DNA of 64,000 nucleotides from an uncultured Roseobacter sp. (GTDB lineage Bacteria > Pseudomonadota > Alphaproteobacteria > Rhodobacterales > Rhodobacteraceae): assembly GCF_947493125.1 (NCBI RefSeq), contig NZ_CANLQB010000007.1, positions 124,001-188,000 on the forward strand, in the 5' to 3' direction. A model generated the notes under the pieces. The model was not told the origin of the DNA. It searched no databases and saw nothing but the letters and a program-made list of their open reading frames with translations. Positions 54,231 through 63,591 of this stretch are shown piece after piece. Positions within the stretch are counted from its first letter, which is position 1, and the number at the start of each line of letters is the position of its first letter. A program made the position numbers and the translations under genes.

Positions 54231-54661
54231 GCCGTCCCGTTCTTTGCGCCATCGACGTCAGCCACAAGGGTCAGGACGCCGAGGTCCTACGTGTGGCGAA
54301 GAAGCTGGCGGATCTCGACGGGGCCTCCCTCGATGTCATGACAGTGGTGCCCGATTTCGGCGAGAGCATCGTGGGCAGTTTCTTCGAAGCGGATCATCAC
54401 GAGAAAGCCGTGGCCGAGGCGCGCCAACTGCTCAGTGACGAGATCACGGCAAGCATTGGTTCGGATGTGGATGCGATGGTCCGCCATGTGGTGGCGACCG
54501 GCAAGGCCTATGAGGAGATCCTGCACGTGGCGCAGGAGACCGGCTGCGGGCTGATCGTGATCGGAGCGCACAAGCCAGATTTCAAAGACTACCTGCTGGG
54601 GCCGAACGCAGCGCGTGTGGTGCGACATTCCAATTGCAGCGTGCACGTGGTGCGCCACTAG
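54227..54661 (+). CDS. UspA-family protein of the TRAP operon
   Basis: 144 residues, single Usp domain. ATP-binding signature VIGAHKPDFKDYLLGPNAARVVRHSNCSV (about 112-139) has the G-x2-x-G pattern with Asn in place of the usual Ser/Thr. In Halomonas the Usp protein TeaD, encoded beside a TRAP system, modulates uptake; the same role is plausible here because the gene is translationally coupled to the permease. Confidence 0.88.
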   Translation: MSRPVLCAIDVSHKGQDAEVLRVAKKLADLDGASLDVMTVVPDFGESIVGSFFEADHHEKAVAEARQLLSDEITASIGSDVDAMVRHVVATGKAYEEILHVAQETGCGLIVIGAHKPDFKDYLLGPNAARVVRHSNCSVHVVRH

Positions 54662-54687
54662 TCTGATGCGAAAACGGTAGGTGGGGT

Positions 54688-54713
54688 GCGTCTGGAAACG
54701 GACGCGCCTTTTT
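54688..54713 (+). terminator. Rho-independent terminator after the uspA-like gene
   Basis: GCGTCTG-GAAA-CGGACGC forms a 7-base stem (one G-U pair) with a GNRA-type loop, followed by GCC and five T. It ends the TAXI operon. Confidence 0.85.
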
Positions 54714-54995
54714 GATGCCCGGTTCGATACCATATCGCTGCAGGCGATGATCTGCACGCTGGGGCGTCGCCCGACCTGGCGGGCGTTTCCCCGCTGGCTC
54801 TGCGTGTCGTTGCAACACCAGCAGACGTTATGCGGTTGGTAATGTTACGAAATCGCTCTCGGGGCTAGGCCAGCCGATGCCCGGTCCATCGACCGTGCAG
54901 ACGGCTTCAAAGTCATATCACCACAAGGAGCGGCAGCGCTGAAGAGCAATATGGGCGTGCCTCAGATCAGTCGCACAGGCACTTGCGGCCATGTG
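54714..54995. other. Gap between the TAXI terminator and the ars operator
   Basis: About 280 bases with no gene or element I can support; its right end should carry the ars promoter. Confidence 0.35.
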
Positions 54996-55017
54996 TATTT
55001 CATATATTCATGAAATA
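54996..55017. promoter_or_regulatory. ArsR operator abutting the start codon
   Basis: TATTTCAT and ATGAAATA form a perfect 8-base inverted repeat with a 6-base spacer. The last base is the A of the arsR-arsC start codon. The AT-rich palindrome within GC-rich DNA suits an ArsR/SmtB-family operator and autorepression relieved by arsenite. Confidence 0.75.
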
Positions 55018-55850
55018 TGGAAAAAGAATCGCTTCTTCGTCTGTCCGCTCTCAGTCATCCGCATCGGCTGGCTGTCTTCCGGCTGCTGATGCGCCGCTAT
55101 CCCGATCAGTTACCCGCGGGTGAAATAGCCAGCGTGCTGGCCCTCAAAGCCTCCACGACTTCCGTCTACCTCTCCTCACTGACCGATGCCGGACTGATCA
55201 GGCAGCGGCGAGACGGCACCTCGCTGCGCTACAGCGCCAACACAGAGGCCGCGGCCGAAGTGATCGACTTTCTCTTCATGGACTGTTGCCGGGGCCGACC
55301 GGACCTCTGCCCGCCATTGACCAAGGCGGGCCAAACGACCAAAAGGCCTTACAACGTCCTGTTCATCTGCACCGCAAATTCCGCCCGCTCGATCTTTGCC
55401 GAAGCCATCCTGCGGGATCTGGATGCGACACGTTTCACCGCCTACTCCGCAGGGACGGCCCCGGCCACCAGCCCGAACTTGCTGGCGATTGAGATGCTGC
55501 AGGGCAAGGGCCATGACACATCGCTGCTCAGCGCCAAGCACACATCGGAGTATCAGACACCCGAGAGCCCCAGAATGGATTTTGTCTTCACCGTCTGTGA
55601 TCAGGCCGCCAACGAGGACTGCCCCGCCTGGGAGGGTCAACCCATCAGCGCCCATTGGGGCTTGCCCGACCCGGTAAAGGCAACGGGCAGCCCGGCGGAA
55701 CAGCAGCTCGCGTTTCAGCAGACCTATGGCGCGCTGTTAAACCGGCTGAAGGCCTTTACCGCGTTGCCTATCGAAACATTGGACACGATCTCGCTGCAAG
55801 CTGCCGTGGACACCATCGGTCAAGACCATCTGGAAGGAACACCTGCATGA
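55017..55850 (+). CDS. ArsR repressor fused to low-molecular-weight-phosphatase-type arsenate reductase
   Basis: 277 residues. Residues 1-100 are an ArsR winged helix-turn-helix ([41 protein letters not shown]) ending in [11 protein letters not shown], whose C90, C91 and C98 resemble the As(III) site of the Acidithiobacillus-type ArsR. Residues ~112-250 are an ArsC/LMW phosphatase domain with C118-TANSA-R124 and WGLPDP. A fused sensor and arsenate-reducing or arsenate-binding domain begins the operon. It overlaps the GAPDH gene (ATGA). Confidence 0.9.
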   Translation: MEKESLLRLSALSHPHRLAVFRLLMRRYPDQLPAGEIASVLALKASTTSVYLSSLTDAGLIRQRRDGTSLRYSANTEAAAEVIDFLFMDCCRGRPDLCPPLTKAGQTTKRPYNVLFICTANSARSIFAEAILRDLDATRFTAYSAGTAPATSPNLLAIEMLQGKGHDTSLLSAKHTSEYQTPESPRMDFVFTVCDQAANEDCPAWEGQPISAHWGLPDPVKATGSPAEQQLAFQQTYGALLNRLKAFTALPIETLDTISLQAAVDTIGQDHLEGTPA

Positions 55851-56845
55851 CCACCTACGCCCTGAATGGTCTGGGCCGGATCGGAAAGCTCGCCCTGCGC
55901 CCGCTGCTGGAGCGTGGCGCCGAAATCGCCTGGATCAACGATGCGGTCGGCGATGCGGCGATGCACGCGCATCTGCTGGAGTTCGACACGGTGCACGGAC
56001 GATGGCCCGCCGACTTCAGCGCGGATGAACACAGCCTCACCATCGACGGCACGCGGCTGCCCGTGCATAGCGAAACCAATCTGGGGGCACTGCCGCTGAA
56101 AGCTGTGGATGTGGTGATCGACTGCACAGGCGCGTTCAAAAGCGAGGCCGCACTGGCGCCCTATTTCGAAGCCGGCGTAAGGAAGGTCGTGGTCTCCGCC
56201 CCGGTCAAGGATGGCCCGACCGCCAATATCGTCTATGGCGTCAATCACGAGATCTATGACCCGGCACAGCACCAGATTGTCACGGCGGCCAGCTGTACGA
56301 CCAATTGCATCGCGCCCGTGGTCAAGGTCGTGCATGAAAACCTCGGCATTCGGCACGGTTCGATCACTACGATCCATGACGTGACCAACACACAAACCAT
56401 CGTGGACCGCCCCGCAAAAGACCTGCGCCGGGCGCGCTCTGCGCTGAACTCGCTGATCCCCACAACCACGGGCAGTGCGACAGCGATCACGCTGATCTAC
56501 CCCGAGCTGACAGGCCGTCTGAATGGCCACGCCGTGCGGGTGCCGCTGCTGAATGCATCGCTCACCGATTGTGTTTTCGAGTTGGAGCGGGAGACGACGG
56601 TCGAAGAGGTCAATGGGCTGTTCAAATCCGCTGCCGAAAGGGAATTGAACGGTATTCTCGGCTATGAGACCCGCCCGCTCGTCAGCACCGATTACACAAA
56701 CGACCCGCGTTCCGGCATCGTTGATGCGCCCTCCACCATGGTGGTGAACGGTACGCAGCTGAAGGTTTACGTGTGGTATGACAACGAATGGGGTTATGCC
56801 AACCGCCTCGTGGACGTGGCGCTCATGGTCGGCGGGAGCCTTTGA
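55847..56845 (+). CDS. gap: Arsenate-pathway glyceraldehyde-3-phosphate dehydrogenase
   Basis: 332 residues, full-length GAPDH: NAD loop NGLGRIGK, catalytic SCTTNC with Cys150, and a C-terminal [14 protein letters not shown]. Next to arsJ such enzymes use arsenate instead of phosphate to form 1-arseno-3-phosphoglycerate, which ArsJ exports. The start at 55847 overlaps the ArsR-ArsC stop; upstream in-frame codons belong to that gene. It could also serve glycolysis, but the operon argues for arsenic. Confidence 0.93.
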   Translation: MTTYALNGLGRIGKLALRPLLERGAEIAWINDAVGDAAMHAHLLEFDTVHGRWPADFSADEHSLTIDGTRLPVHSETNLGALPLKAVDVVIDCTGAFKSEAALAPYFEAGVRKVVVSAPVKDGPTANIVYGVNHEIYDPAQHQIVTAASCTTNCIAPVVKVVHENLGIRHGSITTIHDVTNTQTIVDRPAKDLRRARSALNSLIPTTTGSATAITLIYPELTGRLNGHAVRVPLLNASLTDCVFELERETTVEEVNGLFKSAAERELNGILGYETRPLVSTDYTNDPRSGIVDAPSTMVVNGTQLKVYVWYDNEWGYANRLVDVALMVGGSL

Positions 56846-56847
56846 AG

Positions 56848-58113
56848 ATGCAGCGCGCCGGAGCGGCTTATGTGGCGGTGACGGCGGCATATTGGGCCTT
56901 CATGCTGACCGACGGCGCCCTGCGCATGCTGGTGCTGTTGCACTTCCATACGCTGGGCTTCTCTCCGGTGCAGCTCGCCTATCTTTTTGTGCTCTACGAG
57001 ATTGCCGGCGTGATCACCAACCTCAGCGCAGGCTGGATTGCGGCGCGCTTTGGCCTGACCTCGACCCTTTACGCCGGGCTGGCGCTGCAGGTGGCTGCGT
57101 TGGTCGCCCTCGCCCAGCTTGACCCCTCCTGGACGGTCGCGGCCTCGGTGATCTTCGTGATGGCGGTGCAAGGCGCATCCGGCGTGGCCAAGGACCTCTC
57201 GAAGATGAGCGCCAAATCCGCCGTCAAGCTGCTGGCGCCGAGCGAACAGGGTGGGCTCTTCCGCTGGGTCGCGCTGCTCACCGGTTCCAAGAACGCCGTG
57301 AAGGGGCTGGGGTTCCTCATCGGCGCGCTGCTCTTGGGTTGGGTGGGGCTCAAGGGCGCGGTGCTGGGCATGGCGGCGATACTGGCTCTGATCCTGATCG
57401 TTATCATATGGAAGATGCCATCGGGCCTGCCCAGCGGCCGCAAGGATGCGAAATTCCGCGAGGTCTTCTCCAAGAGCCCCAATGTGAACTGGCTGAGCTT
57501 TGCGCGGGTGTTTCTCTTCGCCGCCCGCGATGTATGGTTCGTGGTCGGCATCCCGATCTACTTCTACGCCGTGTTGTCCGATGGAACCGTGGCCGGCAAC
57601 CGCGCGGCCTTCTTCACCATCGGCAGTTTCATGGCCCTGTGGATCATCCTATATGGCGGTGTGCAGACGGTGGCCCCGAGACTGCTGAAGGCCCGGGCCC
57701 GCCCCGAAGCAGAGATTATTCGCGAGACGCGCCGATGGGTTGCCGCGCTGATCGCCCTCCCCGCAGGACTCGCCCTGTTGAGCCTACTCACGCCGGACCC
57801 CACCCCCTGGTTCACCGTGACGCTGATCGTCGGGTTGCTGCTGTTCGGAGCGCTCTTCGCCGTCAATTCCGCCCTCCATTCCTATCTCATCCTTGCCTTC
57901 AGCAGCGGCGACAGGGTGACGATGGATGTGGGTTTCTACTATATGGCCAACGCTGCGGGGCGCCTGTTGGGCACGGTGCTCTCGGGCCTCAGCTATCAGA
58001 TTGGCGGCCTGCCGCTGTGCCTCGGAACCGCCGCAGTTCTTCTGGTGCTGAGCACCTTCGGCGCTGCACAGCTGCGGGAGGCACCAGCGGAAACGGCATC
58101 GCGTCCCACTTAA
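56848..58113 (+). CDS. arsJ: ArsJ organoarsenical efflux permease
   Basis: About 421 residues, twelve-helix major facilitator: N-terminal YVAVTAAYWAFMLTDGALRMLVLLHFHTLGFSPVQLAYLFVLYE and mid GASGVAKDLSKMSAKSAVKLLAP are typical of ArsJ. It exports 1-arseno-3-phosphoglycerate, which then hydrolyses to arsenate outside. It begins two bases after the GAPDH stop. With GAPDH it gives arsenate resistance without reduction to arsenite. Converges with, and slightly overlaps, the glycosylase gene. Confidence 0.93.
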   Translation: MQRAGAAYVAVTAAYWAFMLTDGALRMLVLLHFHTLGFSPVQLAYLFVLYEIAGVITNLSAGWIAARFGLTSTLYAGLALQVAALVALAQLDPSWTVAASVIFVMAVQGASGVAKDLSKMSAKSAVKLLAPSEQGGLFRWVALLTGSKNAVKGLGFLIGALLLGWVGLKGAVLGMAAILALILIVIIWKMPSGLPSGRKDAKFREVFSKSPNVNWLSFARVFLFAARDVWFVVGIPIYFYAVLSDGTVAGNRAAFFTIGSFMALWIILYGGVQTVAPRLLKARARPEAEIIRETRRWVAALIALPAGLALLSLLTPDPTPWFTVTLIVGLLLFGALFAVNSALHSYLILAFSSGDRVTMDVGFYYMANAAGRLLGTVLSGLSYQIGGLPLCLGTAAVLLVLSTFGAAQLREAPAETASRPT

Positions 58114-58778
58114 CCCGTGCTTGTAGCCAGGATCCGGCTGATCTCCTTCAAAGACAGGCCGGACTCGCCCCGCCATTCGGAAAAGGCAGCCTGTACGGAG
58201 CGCATCGCTCCTTTCGAGGTCGGTGGCTTGTCGATCACACCCTCCGCAATCAAGCGGGCCACCACATCGCGCGACAGGATGAAGCCGTCGACGCCCATTG
58301 CACGCAGAAAATACTGACCCGTCGTGCCACCCAGGCGCGTTCCATCGGACTTGAGCATCTCAAGCAGACCGGTGAACTGTTCCGGCGACCAACCGGCCAC
58401 AAAAGCACCGAAGCTGCCATGCTGACGTGAGTGCGCATTCAGGAAGACGGCATTCTCCTGCACCGCCTGTATCTTCGAGCCATGACGCACAATCGACGTA
58501 TCCGCGATCAGCCTGTCGAACCAGATATCATCCATCATGGCGCAGACGCCGGGATCGAAGCCTTTGAAAGCCGTCTCGAACCCCGACCACATAGAGTCCA
58601 CCACTTTCCAGTTGAACCCGGCGTTGAAGATCGCGCGGGTCATCGCCGCCAGCCAACGATCATCCGGCGCCGTTGCAAGCTCGGCAGCCGGTTTTGGAGG
58701 CACGAAACCGTCGAATACGGCGGCTTCCGAGCCTTTGCGGTCAACGCTGATAGCGAGGATATCCTCGATGCTACGCAT
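58110..58778 (-). CDS. DNA-3-methyladenine glycosylase I family protein
   Basis: About 222 residues. RAIFNAGFNWKVVDSMWSGFETAFKGFDPGVCAMM and DTSIVRHGSKIQAVQENAVFL match the Tag family of base-excision repair enzymes. I chose ATG 58778 (MRSIEDIL) with GGGAGATCGCCC upstream; the frame extends further but without similarity. It lies convergent to arsJ and divergent from modA and is unlikely to be linked to either. Confidence 0.8.
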   Translation of the reverse strand: MRSIEDILAISVDRKGSEAAVFDGFVPPKPAAELATAPDDRWLAAMTRAIFNAGFNWKVVDSMWSGFETAFKGFDPGVCAMMDDIWFDRLIADTSIVRHGSKIQAVQENAVFLNAHSRQHGSFGAFVAGWSPEQFTGLLEMLKSDGTRLGGTTGQYFLRAMGVDGFILSRDVVARLIAEGVIDKPPTSKGAMRSVQAAFSEWRGESGLSLKEISRILATSTG

Positions 58779-58994
58779 GGGCGATCTCCCTATGTCTGGT
58801 CCTGCAGGATAGTCGAAACGCGCCTTTGCAAAAACGATCAATCGGGCACAACCGGATGTGCAGAATTGGCACCCCGCTTCAGGGTCTCCCCGCGCCCCCT
58901 CTTGCAACCGCCGCGGAGGTGCAACACTGTGGACCCATGACCTACCCCGGCGCAGTCGCGATACCGCAGAACTTCACAGCTCCGCAGGGGTTTC

Positions 58995-59783
58995 ATGGCT
59001 GAGCGCCGGGGCCTTTGGGCGTTAGGTCTGGCCGTTCTGGTCATCGGCCTCTGGTCGGCCATCAGCACGTCGGCGAAGGCAGAGCAGATTACGGTGTTCG
59101 CCGCCGCGAGCCTCAAAACCGCGCTGGATCGGATCGCCGCAGACTTTACGTCGACAACGGGCCATGAGGTTGTGATCTCCTATGCGGGCACATCGATTCT
59201 GGCCCGGCAGGTCTCGCTCGGAGCGCCCGCGGATGTGGTGATCTCGGCCAGCAGCGACTGGATGGAATGGCTGGCTGAGCGCGGCGCCGTGGACGGGGCG
59301 AGCCAGATCGAGATCGCGGGGAACCGCCTCGTGTTGATCGCGCACGGTCGCGACGTTGATCCCATCCCCGCGGACCGCGCGGCACTGGCCGCCCGCTTGG
59401 CCGACGCACGGATTGCAATGGCCCTGGTCGATGCGGTGCCCGCCGGAATTTATGGCAAGGCTGCCCTGGTTCATTTCGACCTCTGGACCCAGGTCGCACC
59501 GCAGGTCGCGCAGACAGACAACGTGCGCGCGGCCCTCGCCTTGGTGGCCACCGGTGCGGCCCCCTTTGGTGTGGTCTACCTCACCGACGCCACCGCAGAC
59601 CCGAGGGTCACCGCGCTGACCACCTTCCCACCGGAGAGCCATCCAAAGATCACATACCCCGCAGCCCTTGTGACAGGCGGCGCGACACCGGCAGCGCGGA
59701 GCTTCCTCAGCCACATGACCTCGGCCTCCGCGCGCGCGCAGCTTGTCGATCACGGATTCGTCGTACCCAGAGCGCGCCCGTGA
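58995..59783 (+). CDS. modA: Molybdate ABC transporter substrate-binding protein
   Basis: 262 residues with signal peptide ending TSAKA and the ModA core: ITVFAAASLKTALDRIA, ISYAGTSILARQVSLGAPADVVISASSDWMEWL, and DAVPAGIYGKAAL. It binds molybdate in the periplasm for the cofactor of enzymes such as the formate dehydrogenase here. The end overlaps the GTG of modB. I saw no molybdenum-cofactor riboswitch or clear ModE site in the 216 bases upstream. Confidence 0.92.
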   Translation: MAERRGLWALGLAVLVIGLWSAISTSAKAEQITVFAAASLKTALDRIAADFTSTTGHEVVISYAGTSILARQVSLGAPADVVISASSDWMEWLAERGAVDGASQIEIAGNRLVLIAHGRDVDPIPADRAALAARLADARIAMALVDAVPAGIYGKAALVHFDLWTQVAPQVAQTDNVRAALALVATGAAPFGVVYLTDATADPRVTALTTFPPESHPKITYPAALVTGGATPAARSFLSHMTSASARAQLVDHGFVVPRARP

Positions 59784-60475
59784 CCGGCTGGCTTGGACCC
59801 GACGAATGGCAAGCTGTGCTGCTGTCGCTCAAGGTCTCGTTCTGGGCCACACTCGCAAGCCTGCCGCTGGGTCTCTGGGTCGCCTACGTTCTGGCGCGTC
59901 GACAGTTTCCCGGCAAGCAGTTGCTCAACGGTCTGGTGCATTTGCCGCTTATACTGCCCCCTGTGGTGACCGGGTACCTGCTGCTGATCAGCTTCGGTAC
60001 GCAGACGCCTTTGGGCCGCACGCTGGAGGCCATGGGCATCGTATTCGCCTTTCGGTGGACCGGCGCCGCGCTGGCCGCTGCGGTCATGGCTTTCCCGCTG
60101 ATGGTCCGAGCCATGAGATTGTCGATCGAGGCCGTTGATCCCAAACTGGAACAAGCAGCTGCCACGCTCGGCGCGTCCCGGCTCTGGGTTTTTCTGACAA
60201 TCACCTTGCCGCTGATCCTGCCCGGGGTCATTGCCGGGGCCATCCTGGCGTTTGCCAAGGCGATGGGCGAGTTCGGCGCAACCATCACCTTCGTTTCCAA
60301 CATCCCCGGGCAGACGCAAACCATCCCGTCGGCGATCTATGCCTTTCTTCAGGTGCCGGGTGGTGAGCGTGCCGCCTGGCGGTTGGTCGTCGTCTCTGTG
60401 GTGATCGCGATGGGAGCGCTCCTGCTGTCGGAATGGGTGGCACGCCGCGCCGCAGGTAAGGTGCGCGAGCCATGA
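59780..60475 (+). CDS. modB: Molybdate ABC transporter permease
   Basis: 231 residues, about five helices, with the ModB loop EQAAATLGASRLWVFLTITLPLILPGVIAGAILAFAKAMGEFGATITFVSNIPG. The start is GTG overlapping the modA stop (GTGA). Couples to ModC through that loop. Confidence 0.92.
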   Translation: MTGWLGPDEWQAVLLSLKVSFWATLASLPLGLWVAYVLARRQFPGKQLLNGLVHLPLILPPVVTGYLLLISFGTQTPLGRTLEAMGIVFAFRWTGAALAAAVMAFPLMVRAMRLSIEAVDPKLEQAAATLGASRLWVFLTITLPLILPGVIAGAILAFAKAMGEFGATITFVSNIPGQTQTIPSAIYAFLQVPGGERAAWRLVVVSVVIAMGALLLSEWVARRAAGKVREP

Positions 60476-61566
60476 CGCTGTCCGTCGCAATGCAGCACCG
60501 CTTTGACGGGTTCGAGCTCAACGTCGCCTTCGAAGCGCCCACCGGCATTACGGTGCTTTTCGGACGGTCGGGTGCGGGCAAATCGACGATCATCGACGCT
60601 GTCGCCGGCCTGTTACGTCCCGAGACGGGCCGGATCGTTTCCGATGGGGAGGTGCTCTTTGACAGCACCACCGGAGAGACCACTCCTCCGCACCGGCGCC
60701 GAGTGGGTTACATCTTTCAGGATGCGCGGCTCTTTCCGCATCTGACTGTCCGACAGAACCTGGGCTATGGACGCTGGTTTGCCCCCAAGACCGCACCGCG
60801 CGAAGACCTCGGCCGCATCGTGGATCTGCTGGGCATCGGGCACCTGCTCGCCCGCAGACCCGCGCATCTCTCAGGCGGCGAACGACAGCGGGTGGCCATC
60901 GGACGGGCACTGCTGGCCAGTCCGCGGATCATTCTGGCCGATGAGCCGCTGGCCGCTCTGGACGAGCAGCGGAAAGCGGAGATCCTGCCCTACTTCGAGC
61001 GGTTGCGCGATGAAGTCTCCGTGCCGATCCTCTATGTCAGCCATGCTGCAGCCGAGGTTGCCCGCATTGCCACAACGGTCGTCGCGCTGAGCAACGGGCG
61101 CGTGGCGCGGCAAGGGCCCGCTGCAGATGTGCTCAGCGATCCGGCGATCACACCCATCGGCGTCCGCGCGGCGGGCGCGATGCTCGATGCGCAGGTGACC
61201 CAGCATCACAATGACGGTCTGACCACACTGGAGACGGCGGGGGCCAAACTGTTGTTGCCTCGCGTGACACAGCCACCCGGAACGCACGTCCGGGTCTGGA
61301 TTGAGGCGCAGGATGTGATGCTCGCCACCCAACGGCCCTCCGGCATTTCGGCGCTCAATGTGCTGAAGGTCAGGGTCAACGAATTGCGCTTTGGCGCCGG
61401 TCCGGGTGTTCTTGTGCAGCTGGCGTTCGGCGACGCGATGCTCCTGTCGAGGATCACCCGGCGCTCCGCCGACGCGCTGTCACTCGCGCCCGGCGCAGAG
61501 GTCTTCGCCGTCCTGAAAGCCGTCTCCGTCGCGCGGGACGCCATCGGTGAACAGCCTAACGCCTGA
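60472..61566 (+). CDS. modC: Molybdate ABC transporter ATP-binding protein
   Basis: 364 residues: Walker A GRSGAGKST (about 31-39), signature LSGGERQRVAIGRALLASP, Walker B IILADEPLAALD, and a C-terminal TOBE/Mop-like domain (from about 290) that senses oxyanion. It powers ModAB. Ends overlapping by 11 bases with the converging ribokinase gene. Confidence 0.92.
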   Translation: MTLSVAMQHRFDGFELNVAFEAPTGITVLFGRSGAGKSTIIDAVAGLLRPETGRIVSDGEVLFDSTTGETTPPHRRRVGYIFQDARLFPHLTVRQNLGYGRWFAPKTAPREDLGRIVDLLGIGHLLARRPAHLSGGERQRVAIGRALLASPRIILADEPLAALDEQRKAEILPYFERLRDEVSVPILYVSHAAAEVARIATTVVALSNGRVARQGPAADVLSDPAITPIGVRAAGAMLDAQVTQHHNDGLTTLETAGAKLLLPRVTQPPGTHVRVWIEAQDVMLATQRPSGISALNVLKVRVNELRFGAGPGVLVQLAFGDAMLLSRITRRSADALSLAPGAEVFAVLKAVSVARDAIGEQPNA

Positions 61567-62464
61567 GCAGCGCGTCGACCTCTGCCCGGTCCGGCATCGC
61601 GGGCGCTGTGCCCGGGCGCGTGACTGAGAGACCCGCTGTGGCACAGCCGAGCGTTACGGCCTCCAGCGCGGACAAGCCCTCCGCAAGGGCCGCTGCAAAG
61701 CCGCCGTTGAACGCATCCCCCGCCCCTGTCGTTTCCACCACGGGGCCTGCGTTGACGGCCGGGACCAAGCCGTGCCCATGGAGATATGCGCCCTGCGCGC
61801 CCATGGTGATGATCGGAGTGCCCACGCCGAGCGCGCGCAGCGCCTCGGCCGCACGCGCCGCGTCCTCCGCGTTCTCTACCGTTATCCCGGTCAAAGCCTC
61901 GCATTCGGTCTCATTGGGCGTGACGTAGTCGCAAAGCGCCAGCATCCCCTCCGGCAGCTCCGCCGCCGGGGCCGGGTTGAGGATGGTCATCACTCCGGCG
62001 TCGCGGGCAATCTGCAGCGCGCGCAGGGCTGCGGGCATGGGTTGCTCCAACTGGGTGACAAAGACATCCGCACCGGCGATCAGATCGGCGCGCGCCTCGA
62101 TATCGGCCTCCCCGATCAGCGCTGCTGCTCCTGGCGCGATGATGATCGCATTGTCGCCGGAGCTTTCTTCCACAAAGATATAGGCTGCTCCGGTATAGCT
62201 GTCGGCGATATGATCCACATGCGGTGTGACCTCCGCTGCCGCCCAGGTGTCGAGCGCCAGCTTGGCAAAGTCGTCCTGCCCGAGCTTGGAGATCATATGG
62301 GTCTGCGCCCCGATCTTTGCGCAGGCCACCGCCTGGTTCGAGCCTTTGCCGCCCGGCCCAAGCGCAAAGCTGTTGCCCAGAATCGTCTCCCCCATGCGCG
62401 GCATGCGGTCTGCCCGATAGGCGGTGTCGGCCACGAAGACCCCAAGGATAACGACCTTGCCCAT
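61556..62464 (-). CDS. rbsK: Ribokinase (PfkB family)
   Basis: 302 residues. Substrate-binding GETILGNSFALGPGGKGSNQAVACAKIGA at the N-terminus and the ATP/anion-hole signature VVETTGAGDAFNGGFAAALAEG near residue 245, whose Asp is the catalytic base. It phosphorylates ribose or a related sugar. Next to an RbsD/FucU-like gene and an ABC sugar ATPase, it likely handles an imported pentose or deoxysugar. Confidence 0.88.
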   Translation of the reverse strand: MGKVVILGVFVADTAYRADRMPRMGETILGNSFALGPGGKGSNQAVACAKIGAQTHMISKLGQDDFAKLALDTWAAAEVTPHVDHIADSYTGAAYIFVEESSGDNAIIIAPGAAALIGEADIEARADLIAGADVFVTQLEQPMPAALRALQIARDAGVMTILNPAPAAELPEGMLALCDYVTPNETECEALTGITVENAEDAARAAEALRALGVGTPIITMGAQGAYLHGHGLVPAVNAGPVVETTGAGDAFNGGFAAALAEGLSALEAVTLGCATAGLSVTRPGTAPAMPDRAEVDALLRR

Positions 62465-62467
62465 GGC

Positions 62468-62917
62468 CTAGGCCTCCGCATCGGGCGGCACGACACCCTT
62501 GCGCAGAGCAAAACAGCCATAGAAACGGCGCTCGCCGGTCTGGATCACCGCATAGGCCTGCTTGGCGCGGTCATAGAAGGCGAAGCGTTCGATCCCAAGC
62601 ATCTTTGGCCCCGCAACCGCATCGACTTCTGCCTGCACCTCCTCCATGACCGGAAGAATTGTATCTGGCTCGCCGACCACTTCCATCCGGGCCGCGGCAT
62701 CGTCCACGAAGGTGTCGATGGGGTAGACCGAAAGCAAGGCGCGCACCACCTCTGCTGCAGGCCGGTCGATTCGCAGCACCTCGCCCAACACGGTTTCCCG
62801 CGCCACGCTGTCGGATGGGAAATTCGTGTCCGCGATGATCAGATCATCGCCATGTCCCATAGCACGCAGCGCATAGAGCACATCCGCATTCAGCAGCGGG
62901 TCCAATCCTTTGAGCAT
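62468..62917 (-). CDS. RbsD/FucU-family sugar mutarotase
   Basis: 149 residues. LDPLLNADVLYALRAMGHGDDLIIADTNFPS (catalytic His near 22) and the C-terminal AYAVIQTGERRFYGCFALRKGVV are family hallmarks; the length agrees with FucU. These enzymes interconvert sugar anomers or ring forms before phosphorylation. The start is three bases upstream of nothing coding and the end is four bases before rbsK, so they are co-transcribed. Confidence 0.88.
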   Translation of the reverse strand: MLKGLDPLLNADVLYALRAMGHGDDLIIADTNFPSDSVARETVLGEVLRIDRPAAEVVRALLSVYPIDTFVDDAAARMEVVGEPDTILPVMEEVQAEVDAVAGPKMLGIERFAFYDRAKQAYAVIQTGERRFYGCFALRKGVVPPDAEA

Positions 62918-62935
62918 GTCGTCGTCCTTCCTTGA

Positions 62936-63586
62936 TCAGTCCTTGAAGATCTCTCGTACGGCCGTGGCCAACGCCGCACCGATGGCGGCATGAGCCGCTG
63001 AGGAGAGATGAACGCCGTCCACCGGATCAACCTCCGCCACGGCGCTCATATCCGCGAAATGTACGCCCTGCCGTTCTGCCACAGCGGCGATCAGGCGCGG
63101 CACCTCGACAGACTTGGCCTCCGCTCCCGCAAAGGTCTGCGCCAGCACGCCCGCTTCCCTGACACACGCCGGCGCCGCCAGCAGGACCTCGGGTGCAGCC
63201 GCGCCCGGCCCGCTGTCCGATGCCTGAATGTCGCACGCAAGCCGTCGCACCCCCAGGGCCACATCATACGCGGACTGCCCGAAGCGTGCCTTGAGGTCAT
63301 TCGTCCCCAGCATGACGATCACCAGATCCAGGGGCCGATGCGTCTCCAGAAGCACCGGCAGCGCAGCCTGCCCGTTTTTGTGTGGCCCCTCGATGGGGTC
63401 CGCAAAAATCGCTGTGCGCCCGGGATGGCCTTCGGCGATGACCTCCCAGTCAGCTTCCAGATCCGCCGCCATCACAGTGGGCCAGCGCTCTGCCCGCGGA
63501 TGGCGTCGCCGGTCACTTGCCGTGCGCATTGCGCAGGTGCCATGGGTGTTGCTGTCGCCGAAACAGAGGATGGTGCGGGCGGCCAT
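62936..63586 (-). CDS. SGNH/GDSL-family hydrolase
   Basis: About 216 residues with the four SGNH blocks: LCFGDSNTHGT (Ser near 12), a Gly block, MLGTNDLKARFG (Asn), and DPVDGVHLSSAAH (Asp and His). Arylesterase-like members deacetylate sugars or cleave esters; in this operon an acylated sugar is a reasonable substrate. The ATG 63586 lies six bases after the ABC ATPase stop. Confidence 0.88.
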   Translation of the reverse strand: MAARTILCFGDSNTHGTCAMRTASDRRRHPRAERWPTVMAADLEADWEVIAEGHPGRTAIFADPIEGPHKNGQAALPVLLETHRPLDLVIVMLGTNDLKARFGQSAYDVALGVRRLACDIQASDSGPGAAAPEVLLAAPACVREAGVLAQTFAGAEAKSVEVPRLIAAVAERQGVHFADMSAVAEVDPVDGVHLSSAAHAAIGAALATAVREIFKD

Positions 63587-63591
63587 GGCCG

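Noticed and set aside
58779-58994. Molybdenum-cofactor riboswitch or ModE box before modA
   Set aside because: I looked for the riboswitch core and for a long Mo-box palindrome and found neither by eye.
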